In this document: one piece after another, positions 43,862-52,222 of the stretch
Layout of the letters: each line of letters starts with the position of its first letter
How positions within the stretch are numbered: the stretch's first letter is position 1
NCBI RefSeq assembly: GCF_010730355.1
Contig: NZ_AP022576.1
Location: 6,014,001 to 6,078,000 of the forward strand
Source: Mycobacterium florentinum
GTDB lineage: Bacteria > Actinomycetota > Actinomycetes > Mycobacteriales > Mycobacteriaceae
Direction of reading: 5' to 3'
DNA length: 64,000 bases
Made by a program: the position numbers and the translations under genes
The notes under the pieces: generated by a model
Databases searched by the model: none
Told to the model about the DNA's origin: nothing
What the model saw: only the letters and a program-made list of their open reading frames with translations

Positions 43862-45066
43862 ATGACCGAGCCGACCGGCACCCCCGCGGCTGCCCCGCGT
43901 ACCAAATATCGGCGCACTCCGTATCTGGTTGTGTCCCAAGAGCATGCGGTCCGCAAGGATGTCTACGGCACCGTCGAGGATCACGTGGTGCGTTACGCGC
44001 AGTTGCTTCGCGGCGAACGCGACTCCGACACGGTGATCGTTGCTTCTCATCCGATCGGCTCGCCGGCCTACCTGCCGCTGTTCTCCGAACTGGCACGCAC
44101 CGGGTTGCACGTGATCGGTTACGCCAACCGGTATTCCGTTGGCGACTCCGCGCTCCAAATGGAAAACCACCTGGTCGACCTCGGTGCCTGCGTGCGAGAC
44201 GCTCGCGAACGGCTCGGTTATCAGCGGGTCGTGCTGGCCGGTTGGAGTGGCGGGGATCGCCGATGATGGGTTACCAGGCGGAGGCCGAGAAGCCCACGAT
44301 CACCCAGACCGCGGCCGGGGAACCGTCGTCGCTGGCCGAGACCGCACTCCCGCCGGCCGACGCCGTGATGTTGCTGGCGGCGCCGCGCAGCCGGCACCGG
44401 CTGCTGACCGAATTTCTCGACGCTTCGATCACCGACGAACTGCAGCCCGAGCGCAATCGGGACGCCGAGTTCGACCTCTATGACCCCGCGAATCCCAATC
44501 AGCCGCCGTATTCGGAGGATTTCGTCGCCGCCTACCGTGACCGGCAACGCGAACGCAATCGCCGAATCACCGCCTCGGCGCAACAGCGGTTGCAAGACTT
44601 CCGCGACGCCGGCAAGCCACATGCTGAGCACTCGTTCGTGGTCCACGGGACGATGGCGGACCCGCGCTGGCTGGACCCCACGATCGAACCGAACGGCCGC
44701 CGGCCGCGGTGGAGCTATCTGGGCGACCCCGAGGTGGCCAACACCAGCCCCGGCGCACTGATGCGATTCACCACCGCGCGCAGTTGGTTGTCGCAGTGGG
44801 GTCTCGACACCGCTCAGGTGGATGCCGGCGACGCGGCGCCGCGAGTTTCGGTGCCGGTGCTCATGGTCGTCAACGGGCGCGACGACGCGGTGCCCACCAG
44901 CCATCAGGCGCAGGTGTTCGATGCGATCGCACACCAGGACAAGGAGCGGGTGGACCTGCCCGACGCCAACCACTATTTCACCGGCGCAGACCAACGTTCG
45001 CATCTGTCGGGGGCCGCCGACCATGTATACGACTGGCTGCACCGCCACGGTTTCGACGTGAATTGA
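43862..45066 (+). pseudogene. Alpha/beta hydrolase interrupted by a single-base frameshift
   Basis: The first frame from ATG 43862 runs to GWSGG, the nucleophile elbow with Ser129, and stops at 44264-44266. The second frame continues from 44256 onward with SPMMGYQAEAE and holds the acid (VNGRDDAVPTS) and the His (DANHYF), ending at 45066. One added G in the run GGGG at 44252-44255 restores GWSGGGSPMMGYQ and a protein of about 400 residues. So the gene lost a base, or the assembly did. All triad residues are otherwise intact, which favours a recent event or an error. Confidence 0.75.
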
Positions 45067-45148
45067 CCACTCCGACAAGAAGATAGCCGGCCTCTCGCGC
45101 CGTTCGATAACCCAACAAGGATTGATATCCGGCATAGAAGGAGCCGAC

Positions 45149-46186
45149 ATGAAGCTGAGTCTGATGACGCTGGGAGACGTGGTGGCCGATCCGGTCACCG
45201 GGTCTACCGCCACGGCCGCCGAACGGCACCGGGCCATCGTGGAGGCGGCCGCGGTCGCCGACGAAGCGGGCTTCGAGGGCGTTCACATCGGTGAACATCA
45301 CGGGTTGGAGTACACGACGTCGTCGCCGCCGGTGATCCTCGCGGCGATCGGGGAGCGCACGTCGCGGCTGCGGTTGTCGACCGCGGTGACGCTGGCGGCG
45401 AACTTGGACCCGATCCGGGTCGCCGAGGACTATGCGACGGTCGATGCACTCTCGGGTGGACGCTGCGAGGTCGTCGTGGGTCGCGGCAATTTCTTCGTAT
45501 CCACCTACACGCTTTTCGGGCAGCGTCTGGAGGACTCGCACGAGTTGTTCGCGCAGAACGTCGAACTGCTCGCCCGGTTGTGGGCCGGCAAGGAGGTCAG
45601 CTGGCCCGGATCCCGTCATCGCGCCCCGATCAGCGAGTTCGTGCTGCAGCCGGTGCCGGTCGGTCCGATGCCCCTGTGGGTTGGGGGTGGAGCGTCGGAA
45701 TCGTCGACGGATCTGGCGGCGCGGCTCGGCCTGGATCTCATGCTGCCCTCGGCCTTCGGTAACCCCCAGATGTTCAAGCCCGTGGTCGAGGCCTACCGCG
45801 AGAAGTTCGCCTCCTACGGCCACCCGCGCGAACCGCGCGTCGGCGCCTGCTGGCACGTCAACGTCGCCACAACGAGCCAGGCGGCACGCGAGCGGTGGGA
45901 GCCGCGCTACCGGGCCTACTTCGAGTTGATGAATACCGTGATCCCCCGGGTGAACCCGGACCCGCCGCCGTTCGTCACCAAGCCGTTCGATTTCGAGTTT
46001 CTCACCACCCGCGGACCGGCGATCGTCGGCAGCGCGGCAGAGGTGGCAGAGCGGCTCAACGCCTGGTCGGAGGTGCTGACCAGTGATACCAACTTGATCT
46101 ATATCGATATGGGCGGTCAGCCCGCCGACGAATACCGCGACATGGTCGAACTCATTGGCTCCGAGGTTATCCCGCAGTTGACCTAG
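45149..46186 (+). CDS. LLM-class (luciferase-like) oxidoreductase
   Basis: The product has 345 residues with the TIM-barrel pattern: GVHIGEHHGLEYTTSSPP near 43-60, SGGRCEVVVGRGNF near 101-114, and PLWVGGGASESSTDLAARLG. The EHH segment is typical of the alkanal-monooxygenase-like branch, so FMN use with O2 is possible as well as F420. ATG 45149 follows AAGGAG. It lies 82 bp after the frameshifted hydrolase and 97 bp before AveC-like 6. Confidence 0.86.
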   Translation: MKLSLMTLGDVVADPVTGSTATAAERHRAIVEAAAVADEAGFEGVHIGEHHGLEYTTSSPPVILAAIGERTSRLRLSTAVTLAANLDPIRVAEDYATVDALSGGRCEVVVGRGNFFVSTYTLFGQRLEDSHELFAQNVELLARLWAGKEVSWPGSRHRAPISEFVLQPVPVGPMPLWVGGGASESSTDLAARLGLDLMLPSAFGNPQMFKPVVEAYREKFASYGHPREPRVGACWHVNVATTSQAARERWEPRYRAYFELMNTVIPRVNPDPPPFVTKPFDFEFLTTRGPAIVGSAAEVAERLNAWSEVLTSDTNLIYIDMGGQPADEYRDMVELIGSEVIPQLT

Positions 46187-46283
46187 TTTGCCGGTGGCCG
46201 ACGATCGAGGCCCGTTCGACGTTATTGCAACCCCCGACGAACAAGGTGTTTAATCTTAATTCAAAGAAAGGGAGGTGGTTGTC

Positions 46284-47273
46284 GTGGTGTCTGAATCGAC
46301 GCTTCGGCGAAACGACCCGCGGGGGAGTACGAGCGCTGCCGAGTCGCGCTCCGGTGGAGTCACCGTTTGGGCCGCAATTGCGGTCGTATGGCTGGTGATC
46401 GCCGTTCAGGCACTGGTGCGATGGATAGCGTCCAGCGATTTCGCGCCCGCCCCACTGGTTGGCCAGGATCGGATGCCGCTGTGGAATTTGGTGTCATTGC
46501 GCATCTTCGAGGGACTCAGCATGGCGCTGCTGGTGTACCTGATTTGGGCTTACGTCGTAACACCCTGGCGTCGCACCGGCGCGTTGAGCCTCGACGGCAA
46601 GTTCGTCCTGGGCGGCGTGGCGGCTTTCGTCGCGGACGCGTTCCTGAACTGCTATACCTACCTGTTCGCGTGGAATGCCCACAACGTCAATATGGGTGTC
46701 TGGACGGCGTACCTGCCGTTCCACAACCCGGCGGCGTCGTCCCGCTATGCGGAGTCGCTGCTGTGGGGACCGCCGATGTACGTGTACTTCTGCGCCGGCG
46801 TGGCGATCGTCGGCTGCCCGGCCTATTTCGCCATGCGCTCACGCTGGCCAGAGCTTTCCAACGTGTCGCTGCTGGCGATCGTATGGGTCGGTGAGTTCGC
46901 GTTCGACTTCGTCGTGGAGAACCTGGCCATCCGGTTGACCCACGGCTACGCCTACGCGCAAACCTACGGACCGTTCACGCTCTGGGCGGGCAGCCAATTC
47001 CAGTTCCCGCTGTACGAGTCGTTCCTGGTGGCCTCGCTGGGGCTGCTTTACACCTGGATGCGGCTGCAGGCCGTGACCTCACCGGACGGGCTGTCGCCCG
47101 TCGAGCGTGGATTCGAGCGGTGGAGCCCGGCTCTTCAGTCGACGGTGCGCACGCTGGCGGCCATCGGATTCTGCTGCGCCGCAACCATATTGATCTACCA
47201 TCTGCCATTCAACTGGCTGGGCATCATCGGGGCATCGCACGCACATCTGCCGACGTATCTGCTACCGGGCTGA
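46284..47273 (+). CDS. AveC-like spirocyclase family membrane protein 6
   Basis: A 329-residue polytopic protein, the shortest copy. Motifs: SLDGKFVLGG, FLNCYTYLFAW, NAHNVNMGVWTAYLPF, FAFDFVVENLAIRLTHGYAYA with D...E then G-Y-Y, and FPLYES. The charged cytosolic loop of copies 2-5 is reduced to RGFERW and the Cys tail is absent. Closest to copy 1 (shared NAH). GGAGG at 46271-46275 supports GTG 46284. It is convergent with a TetR gene. Confidence 0.76.
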   Translation: MVSESTLRRNDPRGSTSAAESRSGGVTVWAAIAVVWLVIAVQALVRWIASSDFAPAPLVGQDRMPLWNLVSLRIFEGLSMALLVYLIWAYVVTPWRRTGALSLDGKFVLGGVAAFVADAFLNCYTYLFAWNAHNVNMGVWTAYLPFHNPAASSRYAESLLWGPPMYVYFCAGVAIVGCPAYFAMRSRWPELSNVSLLAIVWVGEFAFDFVVENLAIRLTHGYAYAQTYGPFTLWAGSQFQFPLYESFLVASLGLLYTWMRLQAVTSPDGLSPVERGFERWSPALQSTVRTLAAIGFCCAATILIYHLPFNWLGIIGASHAHLPTYLLPG

Positions 47274-47291
47274 CCGGGTTTCGCCAGCGGC

Positions 47292-47966
47292 TCAGTCTGT
47301 TTCGGGCTCGTCGTATCCATCGGGCGGGCGACGAGCCAGCCCCCACACGGCGAGCTGAGTCAAGCTGTCCAGGAAGTTCTCCTGATCGTTGGTGGCGCCT
47401 GGGGGCAGCAGCCAGCGGTCGAACACGATCGACCCGAAAACCATTGCGGCGATTTGCCTTATCGCAAGATCGAGGCCCTCGCGGTCGTACCATCCGACGC
47501 GCTCGGATTCGTAGACGCCGATCAGCAGCACTTGGTCGAACAGCCGGTTGATCGCAGCGACGAGTTCCTCGACCAGGTCCGAGTCGAGCCCGTCGGCACT
47601 GACGAGGGCCACTAGTGCGTCCCGGTGGTCGATGAGGTTCACATACAGGTCGCGCAGGAACTCGCGCGCAAGCTGATACGAAGTCCACGGACGTCCACGC
47701 TGTGAGCGCCAACTGCCGGCGAACTCTTCGATCGCGCTGATCAGGGGTACGAGCGTGACCTCGCGGAATAGGTCGGTCTTGGTCGGGAAGTGCCGGTACA
47801 TCACCGACATCGAGACCCCCGCAGCGTCGGCGATCTCCTTGGTGGTCACGTCGCCGTACGGGTGTGCCGCGAAATGCCTGGCGGCCGCGTCGACCAACAC
47901 CGCCCGCACTTCGCTAGAACGTCGCCGAACTGCGCGGGGACGTGCGTGTGCGGGGTCCGCAGCCAT
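47292..47966 (-). CDS. TetR family transcriptional regulator
   Basis: The protein has 224 residues from ATG 47966. A basic leader (RPRAVRRRSSEVR) precedes the HTH, VLVDAAARHFAAHPYGD then KEIADAAGVSMSVMYRHFPTK. It is divergent from the large operon beginning at 48122, with two TGTCA/TGACA palindromes in the 155-bp gap. It is the evident candidate regulator of that operon. Confidence 0.88.
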   Translation of the reverse strand: MAADPAHARPRAVRRRSSEVRAVLVDAAARHFAAHPYGDVTTKEIADAAGVSMSVMYRHFPTKTDLFREVTLVPLISAIEEFAGSWRSQRGRPWTSYQLAREFLRDLYVNLIDHRDALVALVSADGLDSDLVEELVAAINRLFDQVLLIGVYESERVGWYDREGLDLAIRQIAAMVFGSIVFDRWLLPPGATNDQENFLDSLTQLAVWGLARRPPDGYDEPETD

Positions 47967-48016
47967 CCGTCGATCTTAATCGGCGACGGCCGGTGTGTAC
48001 GGAACCAGGCGATCAT

Positions 48017-48062
48017 TGACAAGAGTGTCAGCTCTTAGTTAAAGAGATATTGACTCTTGACA
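48017..48062. promoter_or_regulatory. Two candidate TetR operators
   Basis: TGACA-AGAG-TGTCA at 48017-48030, and TGACTCTTGACA at 48051-48062, which carries the same CAAGAGT string on the other strand. They are about 33 bp apart, centre to centre, between the TetR gene and the operon at 48122. Confidence 0.55.
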
Positions 48063-48121
48063 GTCGGGATCTGTCATGCGAACTTGGGACCACACAATGG
48101 GCGACCGAATGGTGAGTCTCG

Positions 48122-48859
48122 ATGGATACTTCAGTGCAGAAGGTTGCGGCATGGTGCGGACTCGCCTTTGCCGCCGTGTTCTGTTGCGGCTTCGCGATTG
48201 CCGGATTCATTCCGCCCCCCGCGCCCGGGCTGTCGGCGCGAGAGGTTGCCGCGCTCTACGCCGAACACCACATGCGCATCCGGTTCGGCCTGCTGATCGC
48301 GACGCTGGGGTCAGCCGTGCTGGCGGTCTGGGTTGCCGTCATCGGCGTGCAGATGCGTCGCATCGAGGGCCGTCAATCCGTGTTGGCATTCGCGCAGATG
48401 GTGGCCGGCGCCTGCCTTATCCTCGAGTTCCTCTTTCCGCTTCTGGTGTGGCAGACCGCGGCTTACCGGAATGACCGTGACCCCGCGATCGTCCAAACGC
48501 TCAACGATTTGGGCTGGTTACCGTTCCTCGGGATCGCTTGCACTGCAGTACTTCAGGGCGTTGTCATCGGCGTCCTGATCCTGCGGGACAAGCGCCAGGA
48601 TCCGTTATTCCCGCGATGGGGTGGATATTTCAACATCTGGGTGGTGCTGATGTTCGCCCCCGCGAGCTGCGTGGTGCTCTTTCACGACGGTCCGCTGGCC
48701 TGGAACGGATTGATCTCTTGGTGGCTGGCCCTCGTCACATTCTTCGCCTGGATGCTGGGCCTGACCTGGATGCTGCTGCGTGCGATCAATCGCCAGGAAC
48801 GAGATGAGCTGACAACCACGGTCGCGTCGGCTGTCCTGGCAGAAGGGGTCACCGGGTGA
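48122..48859 (+). CDS. FPRW-family membrane protein F
   Basis: A 245-residue membrane protein with IPPPAPGLSAREVAALYAEH after span 1, YRNDRDPAIVQTLNDLGW, and FPRWGGYFNIW...LFHDGPLAWNG. Here the usual FFK before GP is LFHD. It is the first gene of a seven-gene, tightly overlapping operon; the stop overlaps the phosphotransferase start (GTGA). This strict coupling suggests that the membrane protein is needed in fixed ratio with the soluble enzymes. Confidence 0.83.
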   Translation: MDTSVQKVAAWCGLAFAAVFCCGFAIAGFIPPPAPGLSAREVAALYAEHHMRIRFGLLIATLGSAVLAVWVAVIGVQMRRIEGRQSVLAFAQMVAGACLILEFLFPLLVWQTAAYRNDRDPAIVQTLNDLGWLPFLGIACTAVLQGVVIGVLILRDKRQDPLFPRWGGYFNIWVVLMFAPASCVVLFHDGPLAWNGLISWWLALVTFFAWMLGLTWMLLRAINRQERDELTTTVASAVLAEGVTG

Positions 48860-49917
48860 CGCTGGCCCAACAACCCGTTGCGGTGCGGGTCCCGACCTCC
48901 TGGTCGTTCACCCCCCGATGGGCGTCAAAGGTGGTCGGCGCGTGTTGTCCTGGCGCGGTGGTCGACCGCGTCGTCGCGGATCCCGTCGATGCGGGCACCA
49001 CCAGCAGGATGCGGCTGCACCTCAGCTATCGGCAGGGGGAAGGACCTTCGACGCTGTTCCTGAAGGCGCAGGGTGATCTCAGCCATCGCATGATGCTCAG
49101 CTCGCTGGGCTTGCTGACGCCCGAGGCCCGGCTGTTCGCCTCCGATGAGCCCCTCGGCGTGCGCCACCCGATTGTGTACGCGACAGGGGTGGACCGCTTA
49201 CGGCTGAATTCGATGGTCGTGATGGAGGATGTCGCGGCGAGTGGCGCAACGACCAACATCGCGACCTCGCCGCTGAGCGTCGACGAGGTGGCCAACGGAC
49301 TAGAGGGAATCGCCCACTTGCACAGCCGATTCTGGGAGCAGCTGCCGCCCACTCTCAGCTGGGTCAAGCCGTGGCGCATCCAGCACGGCTGGACGCTGCT
49401 CGCCCTGATTGGCGGAATCAAGGGCCCTCCGCGGCTCAGGGCGGCCGGGCACCTCGACGTTCTGCCCGTCCCCGCGCATCGGTGGTATCAATGCCTGCAG
49501 CTGTCCCGGCGCAGCGCCGCGCTCTCAGGCGGTGGGCCACAGACGCTGCTGCACGGCGACACACACATCGGCAACACGTACACGATGCCCGACGGCAGCG
49601 TGGGTTTCCTTGACTGGCAACTGGTCCGGCGAGGCAACTGGTCCCACGACGTCGGCTACTTCATCATCAGCGCGCTGACTGAAGCGGATCGGCGTCAGCA
49701 CGAACGGGCATTGCTCCGTCACTATCTCGAAGCGCTGAGGCCTCCGCTGAATTCCGACGATGTCTGGGAGACCTACCGACGAACGCCGGCATACGGTTTG
49801 ACGGCATGGCTGGAGACCTATGCCAGCGCCGACTACCAGTCCGACGACGTCAGCCTGACCCTGTTGCGTCGCTTCGGAACGGCGTTCGACGACCATCGCA
49901 CCGGTGACCTGCTATGA
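48856..49917 (+). CDS. Phosphotransferase family protein (APH/choline kinase fold)
   Basis: The product has 353 residues from GTG 48856. The catalytic loop is HGDTHIGN at 233-240 (Asp235, Asn240), with FLDWQ (Asp253). NSMVVMEDV at 118-126 matches the hinge. It overlaps FPRW-F upstream and the luciferase-like gene downstream (ATGA). Likely reaction is ATP-dependent phosphorylation of a small pathway intermediate, as a step before elimination or as activation; unproven. Confidence 0.85.
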   Translation: MTLAQQPVAVRVPTSWSFTPRWASKVVGACCPGAVVDRVVADPVDAGTTSRMRLHLSYRQGEGPSTLFLKAQGDLSHRMMLSSLGLLTPEARLFASDEPLGVRHPIVYATGVDRLRLNSMVVMEDVAASGATTNIATSPLSVDEVANGLEGIAHLHSRFWEQLPPTLSWVKPWRIQHGWTLLALIGGIKGPPRLRAAGHLDVLPVPAHRWYQCLQLSRRSAALSGGGPQTLLHGDTHIGNTYTMPDGSVGFLDWQLVRRGNWSHDVGYFIISALTEADRRQHERALLRHYLEALRPPLNSDDVWETYRRTPAYGLTAWLETYASADYQSDDVSLTLLRRFGTAFDDHRTGDLL

Positions 49918-51017
49918 CAGCCGCACGCCAATCCACCACGCTCGAGCCGGTAGAGGATATGAGCGCGTACATCGCGGGGGGACGGATCCGAAACTCCGCG
50001 GAGGTGATCAACCAAGCCGTCGACGCCGAACGGGTTGGCTATCAACGTATCTGGTTGTCGGAGCGTTACGACCTCAAGGAAGCCGGAGTGCTGCTGGGGG
50101 CTATCGCCGCCAGAACCACGCGCCTCCAGCTCGCCACCGGCGCACTCATTCCCTCGTCGCGCCCACCCATCCTCACCGCGGCGCTCGGCGCCACGTTGCA
50201 CTCCGCTTTCGGCCCCAGGCTCACCCTGGGTCTCGGACGAAGCATGGACGCCTACATCTCGAATGCCGGGCTGGCGCCGGTATCGCGTGCGGCACTGCTG
50301 GATTACGTCGACATCTATCGACGATTGTGGCGCGGCGAGGTGATCAGCTACGACGGACCCGCGGGCCGCTATCAGGGATTGCATATGGCCGACCGCTACG
50401 ACGGGCCGCCGCCCCAGATCTGGGCGGTTCACTTCGGCGGGCCGAAGGCGTGCCGCATGTCAGCGTCGCCGCTGTTCGACGGTGTCTACCTGCAACCTTT
50501 CCTGACCTTGGAGGCCGTACACAACGCCGTGACATGGATGCGAGACGAATGTGACCGCATCGGACGCGATTTCGCGACCCTGCGGATCTGCCTGCCCCTA
50601 GTGTCGGTGCTCGGATTGCCCGATGACGAGGCTAGGTTGCAGATGCACGCGCGGATGGTCACCTACCTCGGACAGCCCCGGATGGCGGAAGTTTACTTGC
50701 GGCTCAACGGCTGGGACACCGCACCGGCGCGCAAGATTCGGGACCACACGATGTTCCGTGACGACCCGGATCGCATCGACCACCATTTCCATCGCTCGGA
50801 CCTCGCCGAGGTGGCCAACATGGTGCCCGACGAGTGGATGTACCCAACCTCGTTGACCGGCTCCGTTGACGACTGCGTCGCCACCATGGCCGCATATCGC
50901 GCGCTCGGCATCGACGAAATATCCACCTACGGAACGAGTCCCGCTCAGAACGTCGACCTGGTAGCGGCGTGGCGCAAGCACTCACGTTTGCACAACGAGA
51001 AGGAGCGTGTGTCATGA
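49914..51017 (+). CDS. LLM-class F420-dependent oxidoreductase
   Basis: The product has 367 residues: a TIM barrel with WLSERYDLKEAGVLLGAIAA, FGPRLTLGLGRSMDAYI and QIWAVHFGGPKACRMS. A long insertion after residue 220 (YLGQPRMAEVYLRLNGWD) sets it apart from the two other luciferase-like proteins here. Overlaps both neighbours by 4 bp. F420 is the expected cofactor by family. Confidence 0.82.
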   Translation: MTAARQSTTLEPVEDMSAYIAGGRIRNSAEVINQAVDAERVGYQRIWLSERYDLKEAGVLLGAIAARTTRLQLATGALIPSSRPPILTAALGATLHSAFGPRLTLGLGRSMDAYISNAGLAPVSRAALLDYVDIYRRLWRGEVISYDGPAGRYQGLHMADRYDGPPPQIWAVHFGGPKACRMSASPLFDGVYLQPFLTLEAVHNAVTWMRDECDRIGRDFATLRICLPLVSVLGLPDDEARLQMHARMVTYLGQPRMAEVYLRLNGWDTAPARKIRDHTMFRDDPDRIDHHFHRSDLAEVANMVPDEWMYPTSLTGSVDDCVATMAAYRALGIDEISTYGTSPAQNVDLVAAWRKHSRLHNEKERVS

Positions 51018-52222
51018 CCGCGGTTCAGTTCAACCCGCTGGCTCCAGAGATGGCGGTCGACCCTTACCCTGCGTACCGGGAGCTGCGCGAGAACAGCCCG
51101 GTCCACGAGGTCGAGGGGCTGGGCATCTACGTGCTCTCGCAATATGAATGCGTGGCCGAGTTCTACAAGGACCGTCGGCTATTCATGAAGTACAGCGATC
51201 GTGAAACCCTGCGGTACGGACCACAGGTCGTCGACGAACCGTTCTACGGATACTTCGTCCAGATGGCTCACGTCGCCGACGCCCCACTCCACACCGAACT
51301 GCGCCGGATGTTTCAGGCCGCGTTTACGCCCGGGCGCGTGCAGTCGCTACGCGATCGAATCAAACGGATCGCGGAAGCACTTGTCGACAAGCGTCTTTCG
51401 GATGGAGGAATGGAATTCATCTCTTCGTTCGCCGAGCCGTTCCCACGCATCGTGATCGGCGAGATGATCGGTCTGCCCGTCGAGGACAACGAAGTCATCG
51501 GGAAGTGGGCGTTGGAACTCGGCCCGGCCTTCGAATTCCTGCCCATGAGTCCGGAGACGAAGGCGATCGTCAACGACCGCGTGGTGCGGTTGATGGAGTA
51601 CTTCATCGAGTTGGCCGACAAACGCGCTGTCGACCCGGTCGACGACCTATTCAGCGCAATGGTGCAATCCGCCGAAAACTCTCATGGCAAGATCACCCGT
51701 GAAGCGGTCGCCGCCAACGCCGTATTGCTCTATATCGGCGGGCACGAGACCACCGGCGGCGCCCTGGGCTTGTCGCTACTGGCCCTACACCGCAACCCCG
51801 ATCAACTCGAACTATTGCTTGACGACCCGACCCTGGTGCCCCGCGCGGCGGAGGAGCTGCTGCGGTTCGACACGTCCGCGCAAGGGACGGGCCGCATCTC
51901 GGGTGAGGACGTCGTCTATGGTGGCGTCGAGATTCCCGCGGGGAGCATGATTCTGGCGTATATCGGCTCGGCCAACCGCGACGCGCTCGTCTATGACTAC
52001 CCGGACGTGTTGGATCTCGGCCGCGAGCCCGGGGCCCGGCTGCTCGCCTTCGGTCCGGGCCCGCACCAATGCGTGGGGCACGCGCTGACCCGGCTGGAGC
52101 TCGAAGTCTTCCTCGAGGTGCTCATCGAACGGTTTCCGCGCCACCAATTGGCGACCCTGGATCCGCAGTTCCGGACATTCCCTTTGCTGCGCGGGATCGT
52201 CAACATGGAGCTGTACTGGTGA
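51014..52222 (+). CDS. Cytochrome P450
   Basis: This 402-residue P450 has an I-helix GGHETT at 242-247 (the usual acidic residue is Glu245), the K-helix ExxR at 281-284, and the heme loop FGPGPHQCVG with Cys353. ATG 51014 overlaps the previous stop. The stop overlaps the GTG of the swivel-domain gene. No ferredoxin gene is nearby. The substrate is probably the intermediate handled by the neighbouring luciferase-like and phosphotransferase enzymes. Confidence 0.92.
   Translation: MTAVQFNPLAPEMAVDPYPAYRELRENSPVHEVEGLGIYVLSQYECVAEFYKDRRLFMKYSDRETLRYGPQVVDEPFYGYFVQMAHVADAPLHTELRRMFQAAFTPGRVQSLRDRIKRIAEALVDKRLSDGGMEFISSFAEPFPRIVIGEMIGLPVEDNEVIGKWALELGPAFEFLPMSPETKAIVNDRVVRLMEYFIELADKRAVDPVDDLFSAMVQSAENSHGKITREAVAANAVLLYIGGHETTGGALGLSLLALHRNPDQLELLLDDPTLVPRAAEELLRFDTSAQGTGRISGEDVVYGGVEIPAGSMILAYIGSANRDALVYDYPDVLDLGREPGARLLAFGPGPHQCVGHALTRLELEVFLEVLIERFPRHQLATLDPQFRTFPLLRGIVNMELYW

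Noticed and set aside
44240..44266. Programmed frameshift in the alpha/beta hydrolase
   Set aside because: No slippery heptamer or downstream structure is evident, and hydrolases of this type are not known to use it; a lost G in a homopolymer is simpler.
12777..47273. A polyketide or avermectin-type cluster
   Set aside because: Despite six AveC-like genes there is no ketosynthase, acyltransferase, ACP or thioesterase domain of PKS type in the window.
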